Source: Acuticoccus yangtzensis (GTDB lineage Bacteria; Pseudomonadota; Alphaproteobacteria; Rhizobiales; Amorphaceae). Taken from it: a stretch of DNA of 64,000 bases. Where the stretch lies: contig NZ_MJUX01000006.1 in NCBI RefSeq assembly GCF_001927245.1, positions 248,001 through 312,000 on the forward strand, written 5' to 3'. Below the pieces are notes generated by a model. The model was given only the letters and a program-made list of their open reading frames with translations, made no database searches and was not told the origin of the DNA. Position numbers and translations under genes: made by a program. Of the stretch, positions 32,459 through 40,499 are shown in pieces. Each line of letters starts with the position of its first letter. Within the stretch, counting starts at the first letter, position 1.

Positions 32459-34270
32459 ATGCTCACCCTGACCGTCACCACCCTCGCCGACGAGGCCGCC
32501 GGAACCGATATCGAGGCGCTCGAAAGCCTCGACGGGTCCGGCCTGGCGCTGCGTGAGGCCATCGCCGTCGCCCTGTCCGCGGCCACTGGCGGCGAGGCGG
32601 TTGAAATCGTCTTCGACCCGTCGCTGGCGGGCGGCACCATCACCCTCGACCTCGGCGCGCTGGTGGTGGACTTCGACCTCACCATCCACGGCGATGCGCT
32701 GGAGGACGGGACCGGCGACATCACCCTGGCCGCGGGCGACCAATATTTCCTCGGCGACGGCCTGCTGGAGCTTCAGTCCGGCACCATCGCCATCGACAAC
32801 CTCACCGTGAAGGGCGCCGCGGACCAGCCGCCGGTGACGAGCCCCGGCGCGGCCAGCCTGCTGTCCGGCATCGCCATCGGCGCCGACGCCGTCGTCGCGC
32901 TCGATTCCATGGAAATCACCGACAACTGGCTGAGCGGTGACGACGTGGCCGGCGGCGGCATCCGCAATTACGGCACTCTGACGCTCACCAACTCGGCAGT
33001 GACCGGCAACGGGGCGGGGTCCGGCCAGGCGGGCGGCTCGGGCGGCGGCATCTACAACGCCGGCGACCTGACGATGGACACGGTGGAGGTCTCCGGCAAT
33101 TCCTCCTCGGGACGCGTGGTGCAGCCGGGCGCAGGCATCCACAACGACGGCGTCTTGCGGATGACCTCCTCGCTCGTCACCGGCAACACGGGCGGGCTCG
33201 GCGCCGGCGTCTACAACACGGGCGAGATGATCGCGGTAAACTCCACCATCGCGCTCAACACCATCGGCGGGGCGCGGGCGGGCGCCGGCAGCGGCATCGA
33301 GAACGAGGGCGACCTCACGCTGACCCACACCACCGTAGCCGGGCACCAGACGGACGACCCCTTCTACGGGCCGACACCGGAGATCAACGGCAGCGGCGAC
33401 GTGCGGCTCGTCAACAGCATCGTCTACGATTCCAGCGACGGGGCGGCGGTCACCGGCGGCATGCTGACCTTGGACGGCGGCAACATCGTCGGCCGCACGC
33501 TCTATGACGAAGAGACCGCGCTCGGCACCACCAGCGCCGACGCGCTGTTCTGGGACGGCATCACCCTCAACGACAATGGCGGCCCGCTGCCGACCATCAA
33601 CCTGCGCTCCTCCTTCACCAATCCGGCGGTGGATGCGGGCGACTCCAGCCTCGCGACCGACGTCTACGGCAACCCGCTCACCACCGACGCGCGCGGCCTC
33701 ACCCGCGACGTGGACCACGCGGACTATGGCGGCGGGCCGGGCGGCTCGATCGACCTCGGCGCGGTGGAGCGGCAGACGCTGGACGGCGACCTCGTCATCG
33801 ACGGCGAGACGTACCGGGTGCGCACCTACGGCCGCGAGCAGGATTTCGGCGATTTCGACGTGACCGCGGACGGCAGCGCCATCACCCTCTCGGGCAATGC
33901 ATGGAAGGTCGTGTCCACCTTCAGGATGACGGAGGACCTGATGCTGTCCTTCGATTTCAGCTCCACCGACGAGGGCGAGGTCCAAGGCATCGCCTTCATG
34001 ACGCAGGACGGTGTCAGCGCCGGCAACACGTTCCAGCTCCTCGGCAGCCAGCTCTACGGCAATCAGGACTATGCGGGGCAGGCGTCCGCGGACGGCACGG
34101 CGACCCGGTTCGAAATCGCGGCGGGCGCGCTCGTCGACGACGATCTGATCGGCGAGTGGGTGAGCCTCGTCTTCATCAACGACGATGATGCTGGGCCAAG
34201 CGCCAACGCCACCTTCGCCGATCTCACGTTTGAGACCACGGGGGACGACCTCGCTCTGCTGGCGGGCTGA
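32459..34270 (+). CDS. Predicted secreted beta-helix protein with C-terminal RTX-associated domain
   Basis: A 603-residue protein without an N-terminal signal peptide. It opens MLTLTVTTLADEAAGTDIEA, like proteins with a CSLREA/polymorphic-outer-membrane-type leader region. Residues about 80-420 are right-handed parallel beta-helix rungs with repeated short blocks such as GGGIRNYGTLTLTNSAVTGN, GGIYNAGDLTMD and GAGVYNTGEM. After GGSIDLGAVERQ, the C-terminal 190 residues (YRVRTYGREQDFGDFDVTAD, then SGNAWKVVSTFRMTEDLMLS) form a domain that often accompanies RTX-type secreted proteins and usually ends at the very C-terminus. This suggests type I secretion and a role on the cell surface or in polysaccharide binding or cleavage; no active site is identifiable. 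Confidence 0.75.
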   Translation: MLTLTVTTLADEAAGTDIEALESLDGSGLALREAIAVALSAATGGEAVEIVFDPSLAGGTITLDLGALVVDFDLTIHGDALEDGTGDITLAAGDQYFLGDGLLELQSGTIAIDNLTVKGAADQPPVTSPGAASLLSGIAIGADAVVALDSMEITDNWLSGDDVAGGGIRNYGTLTLTNSAVTGNGAGSGQAGGSGGGIYNAGDLTMDTVEVSGNSSSGRVVQPGAGIHNDGVLRMTSSLVTGNTGGLGAGVYNTGEMIAVNSTIALNTIGGARAGAGSGIENEGDLTLTHTTVAGHQTDDPFYGPTPEINGSGDVRLVNSIVYDSSDGAAVTGGMLTLDGGNIVGRTLYDEETALGTTSADALFWDGITLNDNGGPLPTINLRSSFTNPAVDAGDSSLATDVYGNPLTTDARGLTRDVDHADYGGGPGGSIDLGAVERQTLDGDLVIDGETYRVRTYGREQDFGDFDVTADGSAITLSGNAWKVVSTFRMTEDLMLSFDFSSTDEGEVQGIAFMTQDGVSAGNTFQLLGSQLYGNQDYAGQASADGTATRFEIAAGALVDDDLIGEWVSLVFINDDDAGPSANATFADLTFETTGDDLALLAG

Positions 34271-34341
34271 GGCGGCGGCGGGCGGGGCGGGCGGGGCGAT
34301 CCGCTCCGCAACGCCGCCCTTGTGCAGCGCAACAAAAACGG

Positions 34342-34381
34342 GGATGCGCCCGGTTGGCGGGGGAGGCCGCCGGGCGCATCC
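34342..34381. terminator. Stable hairpin after the beta-helix gene
   Basis: GGATGCGCCCGG at 34342-34353 pairs perfectly with CCGGGCGCATCC at 34370-34381. It lies 72 bp after the beta-helix gene in the gap before the convergent ugd gene. No T-run follows, so it is a probable rather than a certain terminator. Confidence 0.5.
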
Positions 34382-34390
34382 GTAGGGGGT

Positions 34391-34434
34391 GGCGACGAAT
34401 TCGGCGTGCGTGATCGGCCGCCGAATTCGTCGCC
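34391..34434. repeat. Perfect 16-bp inverted repeat upstream of the ugd 3' end
   Basis: GGCGACGAATTCGGCG at 34391-34406 is matched by its exact reverse complement at 34419-34434, with a 12-base loop. Each arm holds an internal GAATTC. Together with the preceding hairpin it fills the convergent gap between the beta-helix gene and ugd. It may be a bidirectional transcription barrier or a protein-binding site. Confidence 0.75.
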
Positions 34435-34523
34435 GAAACTGGGATTTGCGGTGCATGGCGCCCGAGCAGCGCCGCGCGTGTTGCCGCAATGTTAGCGCAT
34501 GTTGCGCTGCAGAAAAGCCCTCA

Positions 34524-35933
34524 TTATGAAGACAGCAAAGAAAGTTTCGGACCACCCGCCCCGGCGACCGTACCCGCCTCGGCCACGGATCCGGCCACAC
34601 CTGGCACGTCGCCGCTGGCGGGCCGCCCGATGGAGCGGTAGGTGAGCCCCGCACGCTCCGCCGCCTCGGCCGTGTAGATGTTGCGCAGGTCCACGAGGGC
34701 ATCACCCCGCATCACCGCCTTCATCCTACAAAGATCCAAGGCGCGGAATTCGTTCCATTCCGTCACGATGACAGTAATGTCGGCGCCGGACATGGCCTCG
34801 TAAGCGCCGGGCGCGAAGGCAACGTCGAGGTGCTTGGCCGCCTCGCCCATGCCTTCCGGGTCGTATGCCGTCACCTCCGCCCCCGCCGCCTGCAGCGCGG
34901 GGATGATCGTCAGGCTGGGCGCCTCGCGCATATCGTCCGTCAACGGTTTGAAGGTGAGGCCCAGCACGGCGGCCTTGCGCCCTTCCAGCCCGCCCGGCCG
35001 CAGCGTGCCACCCGCAGCCTCGGCCACCACGTCCGCCATCCGCTCCTTGCGGCGCTGGTTGGCGGCGATCACCGCGTCGACGATCGACACCGGCGCGCCG
35101 TAGTCCTCTGCGGTCGCGGCCAGCGCCAGCGTGTCCTTGGGGAAGCACGAGCCGCCATAGCCCGGCCCCGCGTTGAGGAACTTCGGCCCGATGCGCTTGT
35201 CGAGCCCCATCCCCTTGGCGACGTCCTGCACATCCGCGCCGACCCTCTCGCACAGATCCGCCATCTCGTTGATGAAGCCGATCTTGGTGGCGAGGAAGGC
35301 GTTGGCGGCATATTTGGCCAGCTCAGCCGTGCGGCGCGTGGTGAAGAGGATCGGCGTCTCGTTGAGGAAAAGCGGCCGGTAAAGCTCGCGCATCGCCGCC
35401 ACCGCACGCGGGCTCTCGGCGCCGACGATCACCCGGTCCGGCCGCTTGAAGTCGCCGATCGCCGCGCCCTCGCGCAGGAACTCCGGGTTGGAGGCGATGT
35501 CGACGTCCGCCCCCGGCGCGGCCTCGCGCACGATGGCCTCCACCTCGTCCCCGGTGCCCACCGGCACGGTCGATTTGGTGCAGATCACCGTATAGCCCTT
35601 CACCAGCCCCGCCACCTCGCGCGCGGCCGCGTAGACGTAGGTGAGGTCCGCATGCCCCCCGCCGCGACGGGACGGTGTGCCGACCGCGAGGAAGACCACG
35701 TCCGCCGCGGCCACCGCCTCGGCCGGATCGGTGGTGAAGCTGATGCGCCCCTTCTCGGCATTGACGGCGATGAGGCGGTCCAGCTCCGGCTCGAAGATCG
35801 GCACCTCACCGGCGTTGAGGCGGGCGATCTTAGCCGGGTCCTTGTCGACGCAGGTGACGGTGTGGCCGAAGTCGGCGAAGCAGGCGCCCGAGACGAGGCC
35901 GACATAGCCGGTGCCGATGATGGTGACGTTCAT
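34524..35933 (-). CDS. ugd: UDP-glucose 6-dehydrogenase
   Basis: Oxidises UDP-glucose to UDP-glucuronate with NAD. The 469-residue protein opens MNVTIIGTGYVGLVSGACFA (NAD-binding) and has the family blocks TKSTVPVGTGDEV, SNPEFLREGAAIGDF, NAFLATKIGFINEMADLCE and the active-site GPGYGGSCFPKDTLAL with the catalytic cysteine. C-terminal ILGLTFK-like sequence is VLGLTFKPLTDDMREAPSL. The last 40 residues extend past the usual end and are alanine- and glycine-rich. It heads a block of polysaccharide genes and would supply UDP-glucuronate, which the epimerase near 60 kb could turn into UDP-galacturonate. Confidence 0.95.
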   Translation of the reverse strand: MNVTIIGTGYVGLVSGACFADFGHTVTCVDKDPAKIARLNAGEVPIFEPELDRLIAVNAEKGRISFTTDPAEAVAAADVVFLAVGTPSRRGGGHADLTYVYAAAREVAGLVKGYTVICTKSTVPVGTGDEVEAIVREAAPGADVDIASNPEFLREGAAIGDFKRPDRVIVGAESPRAVAAMRELYRPLFLNETPILFTTRRTAELAKYAANAFLATKIGFINEMADLCERVGADVQDVAKGMGLDKRIGPKFLNAGPGYGGSCFPKDTLALAATAEDYGAPVSIVDAVIAANQRRKERMADVVAEAAGGTLRPGGLEGRKAAVLGLTFKPLTDDMREAPSLTIIPALQAAGAEVTAYDPEGMGEAAKHLDVAFAPGAYEAMSGADITVIVTEWNEFRALDLCRMKAVMRGDALVDLRNIYTAEAAERAGLTYRSIGRPASGDVPGVAGSVAEAGTVAGAGGPKLSLLSS

Positions 35934-35954
35934 GGGATCAGGCCTCAGCGATCG

Positions 35955-36740
35955 TCAGAGGGTGGCGAACTGCGCGGAGCGGGCGGAGATGGACGCGCAT
36001 CCGGCGGGAAACGGGGCGGGCAGCCGGTAGCGCGGCGCCGTATGGTCGACGCGCCGCCGCAGCCGCTCCGGCTCCAGAAGGGTGATGGTGCGCCCCGTGC
36101 GGTCGAGCGAGCCGTCCTTGCGCAGTTGCATCAGCACGCGGTTGAGGTGGACGACCGAAAGGCCCAGCGCCTCGCCCAGCGCCTGCTGCGTCAACGGCAG
36201 CTCGAACCTGTCGTCCTCCACCAGCCCGGCGACGGCCAAGCGGTCGTGCAGGTCGAGCAGCAGGTGGGCCAGCCGCTCATAGGCCGACTGGCGCGTCAGG
36301 CGGACGATGGAGTTCATGGTGATCGCCTCGTCGATCCCCATGAGGAGCAGCACCGCGCTCGCCACCGGGTCGTCCGGGCCGACGGCGGCGATGTGCTCGC
36401 GCAGCTCCGTCGCGTCGGCCAGCACCACGTCGGTGACGCATTCCACGTTGGTGAGCGAGGGCACCGCCGGGTGGAGCGAGAAGTTGACGAAATCGCCCGG
36501 CAGCAGATGGCCGAGCACCTGCTGCCGCCCGTCCTGCAGCAGGTTGGTGCGCTGCATCCATCCCTCCACGATCACCTGAGGGCGGGTCTGCACCGCGCCG
36601 ACCTCGCTGACGAGGCTCCCGCGCGGATGCGTCGTGGTGCGTCCGAGCAGGCGCTCCAGACGGGTGAGGGTGGACGAATTCGTGGGGCTCAGCGCGTCGA
36701 TCCGCCGGCTGATGGGCCGGAGCTTTGAGGTCACGGTCAC
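35955..36740 (-). CDS. Crp/Fnr family transcriptional regulator
   Basis: A 261-residue regulator from a GTG at 36740 with AAGGAG upstream. The N-terminal cyclic-nucleotide-binding-like fold includes VIVEGWMQRTNLLQDGRQQV and LLPGDFVNFSLHP; the cysteines of oxygen-sensing FNR proteins are absent. The C-terminal helix-turn-helix is LTQQALGEALGLSVVHLNRV, close to the rhizobial FixK/FnrN-like group without metal cluster. It lies between ugd (21 bp downstream) and galE (135 bp upstream) on the same strand, so it probably controls exopolysaccharide genes; that link is inference from position. Confidence 0.9.
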   Translation of the reverse strand: MTVTSKLRPISRRIDALSPTNSSTLTRLERLLGRTTTHPRGSLVSEVGAVQTRPQVIVEGWMQRTNLLQDGRQQVLGHLLPGDFVNFSLHPAVPSLTNVECVTDVVLADATELREHIAAVGPDDPVASAVLLLMGIDEAITMNSIVRLTRQSAYERLAHLLLDLHDRLAVAGLVEDDRFELPLTQQALGEALGLSVVHLNRVLMQLRKDGSLDRTGRTITLLEPERLRRRVDHTAPRYRLPAPFPAGCASISARSAQFATL

Positions 36741-36875
36741 GCTCGTCTCCTTGGCCGGACGCGGGAGACCCACGCCAGGCGTCGAGGGAAGTCATGCGGC
36801 ACGCGGCGTCGCGCCGGTGCCGGTTCTGGGGACAGCGCACGGCGGCGGCAGGGCCGCGCGGCGCGCCGCGAAACC

Positions 36876-37880
36876 TCATGCGATCAGAGTGCTGATCCCT
36901 TCCGTGCGGCGCAGATCCTGGTGGAAGGCCCAGGCGTCGCGGATCATCGCCTCGATGTCCTTGCGCGGCTGCCAGGCGAGGAGGCTCCCCGCCCGCCGCG
37001 CGTTGGCGACCAGGCGTGAGGGATCGCCCGCGCGGCGCGGCCCGTGCACTGTGGGCACCGGCCGCCGCGTCACCCGCGACACCGCCTGCACGATCTCCGA
37101 CACCGAATGGCCCGCCCCGGTGCCGACATTGACGGACACGCCGCCGCCCCCGTCGAGCAGGTGGGACAGCGCCGCAACATGCGCCCGCGCCAGATCCTCG
37201 ACGTGGATGTAGTCGCGCACCGCGGTGCCGTCGGCGGTGTCGTAGTCGGTGCCGTTGATCTGCAGCGCCGGGCGCAGGCCCAGCGCCACGTCGAGCACGA
37301 TCGGGATGAGGTGGGTCTCGGGCTCATGCCACTCGCCCACCGCCGCGTCCTCCGCCGCACCGGCGGCGTTGAAGTAGCGCAGCCGCACCGAGCGCAGCCC
37401 GTAGGCCGCCTCGTAGCTCGCCAGAATGCTCTCCACCATCGCCTTGGACGTGCCGTAGGGCGTGATCGGGCTGCCCGCCGCGTCCTCGCCGATCGGCCCG
37501 CTGGCCGCGTTGCCGTAGATCGCGCAGGTGGAGGAGAAGACCATCTGGTTCACACCGTATGTCTTCATCACCTCCAGGAGGTTCAGCGTCCCGGCGACGT
37601 TGACGTCGAAGGTCTCCTGCGGGTCGGCGGTGGAGCGCGGCACGATGGACTGCGCCGCGAAGTGCATCACCGCCACCGGGCGCATCGCCTGGATGGTGCG
37701 CGACAGGGTATCGGGGTCGCGAATATCGCCGGGGACCAGCGGCCCCCATTTGCAGAAATGGCGGTGGCCGGTGGAGAGGTTGTCGTAGACGACGGGCTCG
37801 AACCCGGCGGCCGCCAGCGCCTTGCAGCAGTGGCTGCCGATATAGCCGGCCCCGCCGGTGACGAGGATCCTGTTCATCAC
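36876..37880 (-). CDS. galE: UDP-glucose 4-epimerase
   Basis: Interconverts UDP-glucose and UDP-galactose (ExoB in Sinorhizobium). The 334-residue SDR protein begins MMNRILVTGGAGYIGSHCCK (NAD-binding GxxGxxG) and has the catalytic Ser in VFSSTCAIYG and YGTSKAMVESIL, where the tyrosine of YxxxK is present. LRYFNAAGAAEDAAVGEWHE and VRDYIHVEDLARAHVAAL complete the family signature. It lies between the Crp/Fnr gene and the exoF-like gene on the same strand and would supply UDP-galactose for a succinoglycan-type polymer. Confidence 0.95.
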   Translation of the reverse strand: MMNRILVTGGAGYIGSHCCKALAAAGFEPVVYDNLSTGHRHFCKWGPLVPGDIRDPDTLSRTIQAMRPVAVMHFAAQSIVPRSTADPQETFDVNVAGTLNLLEVMKTYGVNQMVFSSTCAIYGNAASGPIGEDAAGSPITPYGTSKAMVESILASYEAAYGLRSVRLRYFNAAGAAEDAAVGEWHEPETHLIPIVLDVALGLRPALQINGTDYDTADGTAVRDYIHVEDLARAHVAALSHLLDGGGGVSVNVGTGAGHSVSEIVQAVSRVTRRPVPTVHGPRRAGDPSRLVANARRAGSLLAWQPRKDIEAMIRDAWAFHQDLRRTEGISTLIA

Positions 37881-37932
37881 TCCACTCCGTCAGAAGACGC
37901 GGGCGCCGGGGGCGCAGCCGCGGGATGAGCGT

Positions 37933-39249
37933 TCAGTTGAGCGCCGTGTCGCTGGAGAGTTCGGACGGCAGGTTGGGTGTGGGATCGAAACCTGCGCCCG
38001 CCCCGTCGATGTCCGGGGCGCGCACTTCTAGGACGTCGCCCGGCCGCAGCACCGTGCCGGGCGCGGCGGTGAAGGTGCGCGAGGCGGCCCCCTCCCCCTT
38101 GCGGGTGACGACGACGGCGACGGTGCGGTCGCGATCCTCGGCGTTCAGCTCCGCGATGGTGGAGCCGAAGCGCGCGGCCTCGGAGAACAGCGCGCCCGCT
38201 GTGTTCAGGCGCACGTCGATGCGGCCGAGCTCGGTGCGCTGGTCCTGCAGCTCCGAGACGATGGTCACCCGTCGCTGCCCCTTCAGCTCCAGCTCGTCGC
38301 GCTCGGCCTCGTTGCGTTGCTGCTCGGCGGCGAGAACGGCCGTTTCCAGCTCCAGCACCCGCGCCTCGGCGTCGGCGAGCGCACGTTCGGCGCTGTTGGC
38401 GCGCGAGGTCTGGCTCAGGCCCCGGTCGACCAGGCCGCGCATGGTCTCGAGCTCGGCACGGGTCGCCGCGACGACCTTCTGGCGCGTCGCCGACTCCTGC
38501 CGCATCGTCTCGATGCGTTTCGCCACCAGGGACTTCAGCTCCTCGATGGAGGCGAGCGCGGCGGCGTGGTCGTCCTGGCGGGCGCGCATCACCTCGGCCT
38601 CCACCTCCAGGTATGCGGCGGCGAGCGGCTCACCCTGAAGCTCCGGCGGGACCGGGATCTCGGTCGCGTCCGCCTTCTCCGCCTCCAGACGGGCGATGGT
38701 GGCGAGCGTCTTCATGCGCTCCAGCTCGAGCAGCCGGTGGTCGCCCAGCGCGCGGGCGGCGTCCCTGTCGGTGCGCGAGAAGATGGTCTGCGAGCGCCGC
38801 ACCCCGCCGGCCACCGCAATCGCCTGCATGGCGGTGAGGCCGGGGCGGAACGGGAAGGCACCCGGCGTCTCCACCGCGCCGACCACGAAGAAGGGCGCAT
38901 GCTCGGCCACCTTCAGCGACACGAAGATCTCGTCGACGATGCCGAGGCGGTCCTGCAACGCGGCGGTCATCGCCGCCGACAATTCGCTGACCGTGCGCCC
39001 TTCCACCGCCACGCGGCCGATCACCGGGAGGGCGACGGAGCCGTTCGCCTCCACGGCGAACTCGCCGGTCATAAAGGGGAGCGGGGTCAAGGTGCGCGTC
39101 TCGGTCGACCATGATGCCGCGTCGAGCGCCAGCGTGTCGAGCGCGGACACCACGTCACCGGTCTCGGCCGCCGCCGGGAGGGCGACGAGCGCGCCCGGAA
39201 CCCCTGCGACGAGCGCCGCGACGACCGCCAACGCCTTCGCGCGGCGCAT
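37933..39249 (-). CDS. exoF: ExoF-like outer-membrane polysaccharide export protein
   Basis: A 438-residue exported protein of the Wza/ExoF polysaccharide export family. The start MRRAKALAVVAALVAGVPGA gives a signal peptide. A polysaccharide-export (Poly_export) domain follows with the conserved TGEFAVEANGSVALPVIGRV and a first soluble-ligand-binding beta-grasp (SLBB) block in VGAVETPGAFPFRPGLTAMQ. The middle (about 185-350) is a long coiled coil rich in Glu, Arg and Ala, and a second SLBB-like block ends the protein (PGTVLRPGDVLEVRAP). In Sinorhizobium ExoF acts with ExoP and ExoY in succinoglycan export. The start overlaps the end of the exoY-like gene by one base. Confidence 0.88.
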   Translation of the reverse strand: MRRAKALAVVAALVAGVPGALVALPAAAETGDVVSALDTLALDAASWSTETRTLTPLPFMTGEFAVEANGSVALPVIGRVAVEGRTVSELSAAMTAALQDRLGIVDEIFVSLKVAEHAPFFVVGAVETPGAFPFRPGLTAMQAIAVAGGVRRSQTIFSRTDRDAARALGDHRLLELERMKTLATIARLEAEKADATEIPVPPELQGEPLAAAYLEVEAEVMRARQDDHAAALASIEELKSLVAKRIETMRQESATRQKVVAATRAELETMRGLVDRGLSQTSRANSAERALADAEARVLELETAVLAAEQQRNEAERDELELKGQRRVTIVSELQDQRTELGRIDVRLNTAGALFSEAARFGSTIAELNAEDRDRTVAVVVTRKGEGAASRTFTAAPGTVLRPGDVLEVRAPDIDGAGAGFDPTPNLPSELSSDTALN

Positions 39250-39995
39250 CAGTAGCTGCCCCGGCTGGCGAGGACGGCGGGCACGGTGAGGAGGATGATC
39301 CGCACATCGCGCGCGAAGGTCCACGTCTTCACATAGTGCGTGTCGAGCGCGATGCGGCGCTGGAAGCCGACCGTGCTGCGGCCCGAGATCTGCCATGGCC
39401 CGGTGACGCCGGGGCGGACCGACAGGTAGGCGCGCGCCTGATGGCCGTAGCGCGCCAGCTCCTTCTCGGTCACCGGGCGCGGGCCGACGAGGCTCATCTC
39501 ACCGCGCAGAACATTGAGAAGCTGCGGCAGCTCGTCGAGGCTGGTCTTGCGCAGGAGGCGGCCGAGCGGGGTCACGCGCGGGTCGTCGCGCAGCTTCTGC
39601 GTTTCGGCCCACTCGGCGGCGGCCGCGGGGTGAGCGGCGAGGTGGTTGGCGAGGACGGCGTCCCCGTCCACCACCATGCTGCGCAACTTGAGGCAGCGGA
39701 ACGGGCGTCCGTCCCGGCCGACGCGCACGTGGCCGTAGAAGAGCGGGCCGGGGTCCTTGAAGGCCATGGCGACGGCGACCGCACCGATGACCGGCGCCGC
39801 GACGACGAGGCCCGCCGCGGCGGCCACGATGTCGAGCGCACGTTTGGCGGCTTGCCCGGCGGCGTTCCCCTCCACGGGGGCCACCCCGCCTAGGGCGAAA
39901 TACCTAGACCTTGACGACGGCGCGCGCCACAACCGGAGTGACTTGCGCCCGGCTACAGCGGCGAAGACGGACGAATTGGTTACACCACTCATCAT
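39249..39995 (-). CDS. exoY: ExoY-like undecaprenyl-phosphate sugar-1-phosphate transferase
   Basis: Priming transferase that moves a sugar-1-phosphate (galactose in succinoglycan) from UDP-sugar to undecaprenyl phosphate at the membrane. The 248-residue protein carries the single membrane helix KRALDIVAAAAGLVVAAPVI, the conserved DPGPLFYGHVRVGRDGRPF, KLRSMV, the RKTSLDELPQLLNVLRGEMS block and LVGPRPV, followed by RPGVTGPWQISGRS. It lacks the large N-terminal membrane domain of WbaP, so it is the short ExoY type. The promoter region lies in the AT-richer 500 bp upstream. Confidence 0.94.
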   Translation of the reverse strand: MMSGVTNSSVFAAVAGRKSLRLWRAPSSRSRYFALGGVAPVEGNAAGQAAKRALDIVAAAAGLVVAAPVIGAVAVAMAFKDPGPLFYGHVRVGRDGRPFRCLKLRSMVVDGDAVLANHLAAHPAAAAEWAETQKLRDDPRVTPLGRLLRKTSLDELPQLLNVLRGEMSLVGPRPVTEKELARYGHQARAYLSVRPGVTGPWQISGRSTVGFQRRIALDTHYVKTWTFARDVRIILLTVPAVLASRGSY

Positions 39996-40421
39996 TGGTC
40001 CCGCGTTTGAGCATTGGCCGTTCGATTCACGGTCGAACGGTGAGGATGTGGCGAGTAAACGTATAGGTCCGGGACAGCTTCCTTATCATTTGCTAATTTG
40101 GAATTTGGGCGCGAAGACGGCCCTAACCTCCTGAATTTGGCGGAATTCCAGCAGGCCTCGCAAACCTGATCCGAAATGAGGAGAGAGCGGGGCACGTGAC
40201 CAAGTTGTGGGCGTGTTGCCCGGCCAATCGACCGTGCCGTGGCTCGAATTTGACAGCCTTTTGAGGGTCCAGTGGCAAATCGACATTCGTGTTATGCGCG
40301 CATTGCATCGCTTATTTGTTGTATTTTGCGTGTGTGAGAGGCCTTGCCTGCCACCGTTCCCGCTCTACCGGGCAGTCGCATTAAATCCTGATGGGCCGGT
40401 CGCGCCGATCAGCCCTCGGGA
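39996..40421. promoter_or_regulatory. AT-richer upstream region of the exoY-exoF operon
   Basis: About 420 bp of clearly lower GC than the surrounding exo genes, probably holding the promoter of exoY-exoF-galE. Stretches such as GCTAATTTGGAATTTGGG near 40090-40110 and an imperfect palindrome around 40132-40152 (CTGAATT...AATTCCAG) stand out. Short open frames here have no coding look. A -35/-10 pair could not be assigned. Confidence 0.4.
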
Positions 40422-40461
40422 ACGACGAAAGGCGCAGCCGGGGGGCTGCGCCTTTCGTCGT
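40422..40461 (-). terminator. Perfect 18-bp terminator hairpin after the exoP-like gene
   Basis: ACGACGAAAGGCGCAGCC at 40422-40439 pairs perfectly with the 18 bases at 40444-40461 around a four-G loop. It begins 38 bp after the end of the exoP-like gene on the minus strand. The AAAGG/CCTTT bases inside the stem give the T-rich side typical of rhizobial terminators. Confidence 0.8.
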
Positions 40462-40499
40462 CTCCGCACCGTGCCGCCTCACAGGCGCACGGCGAACGT

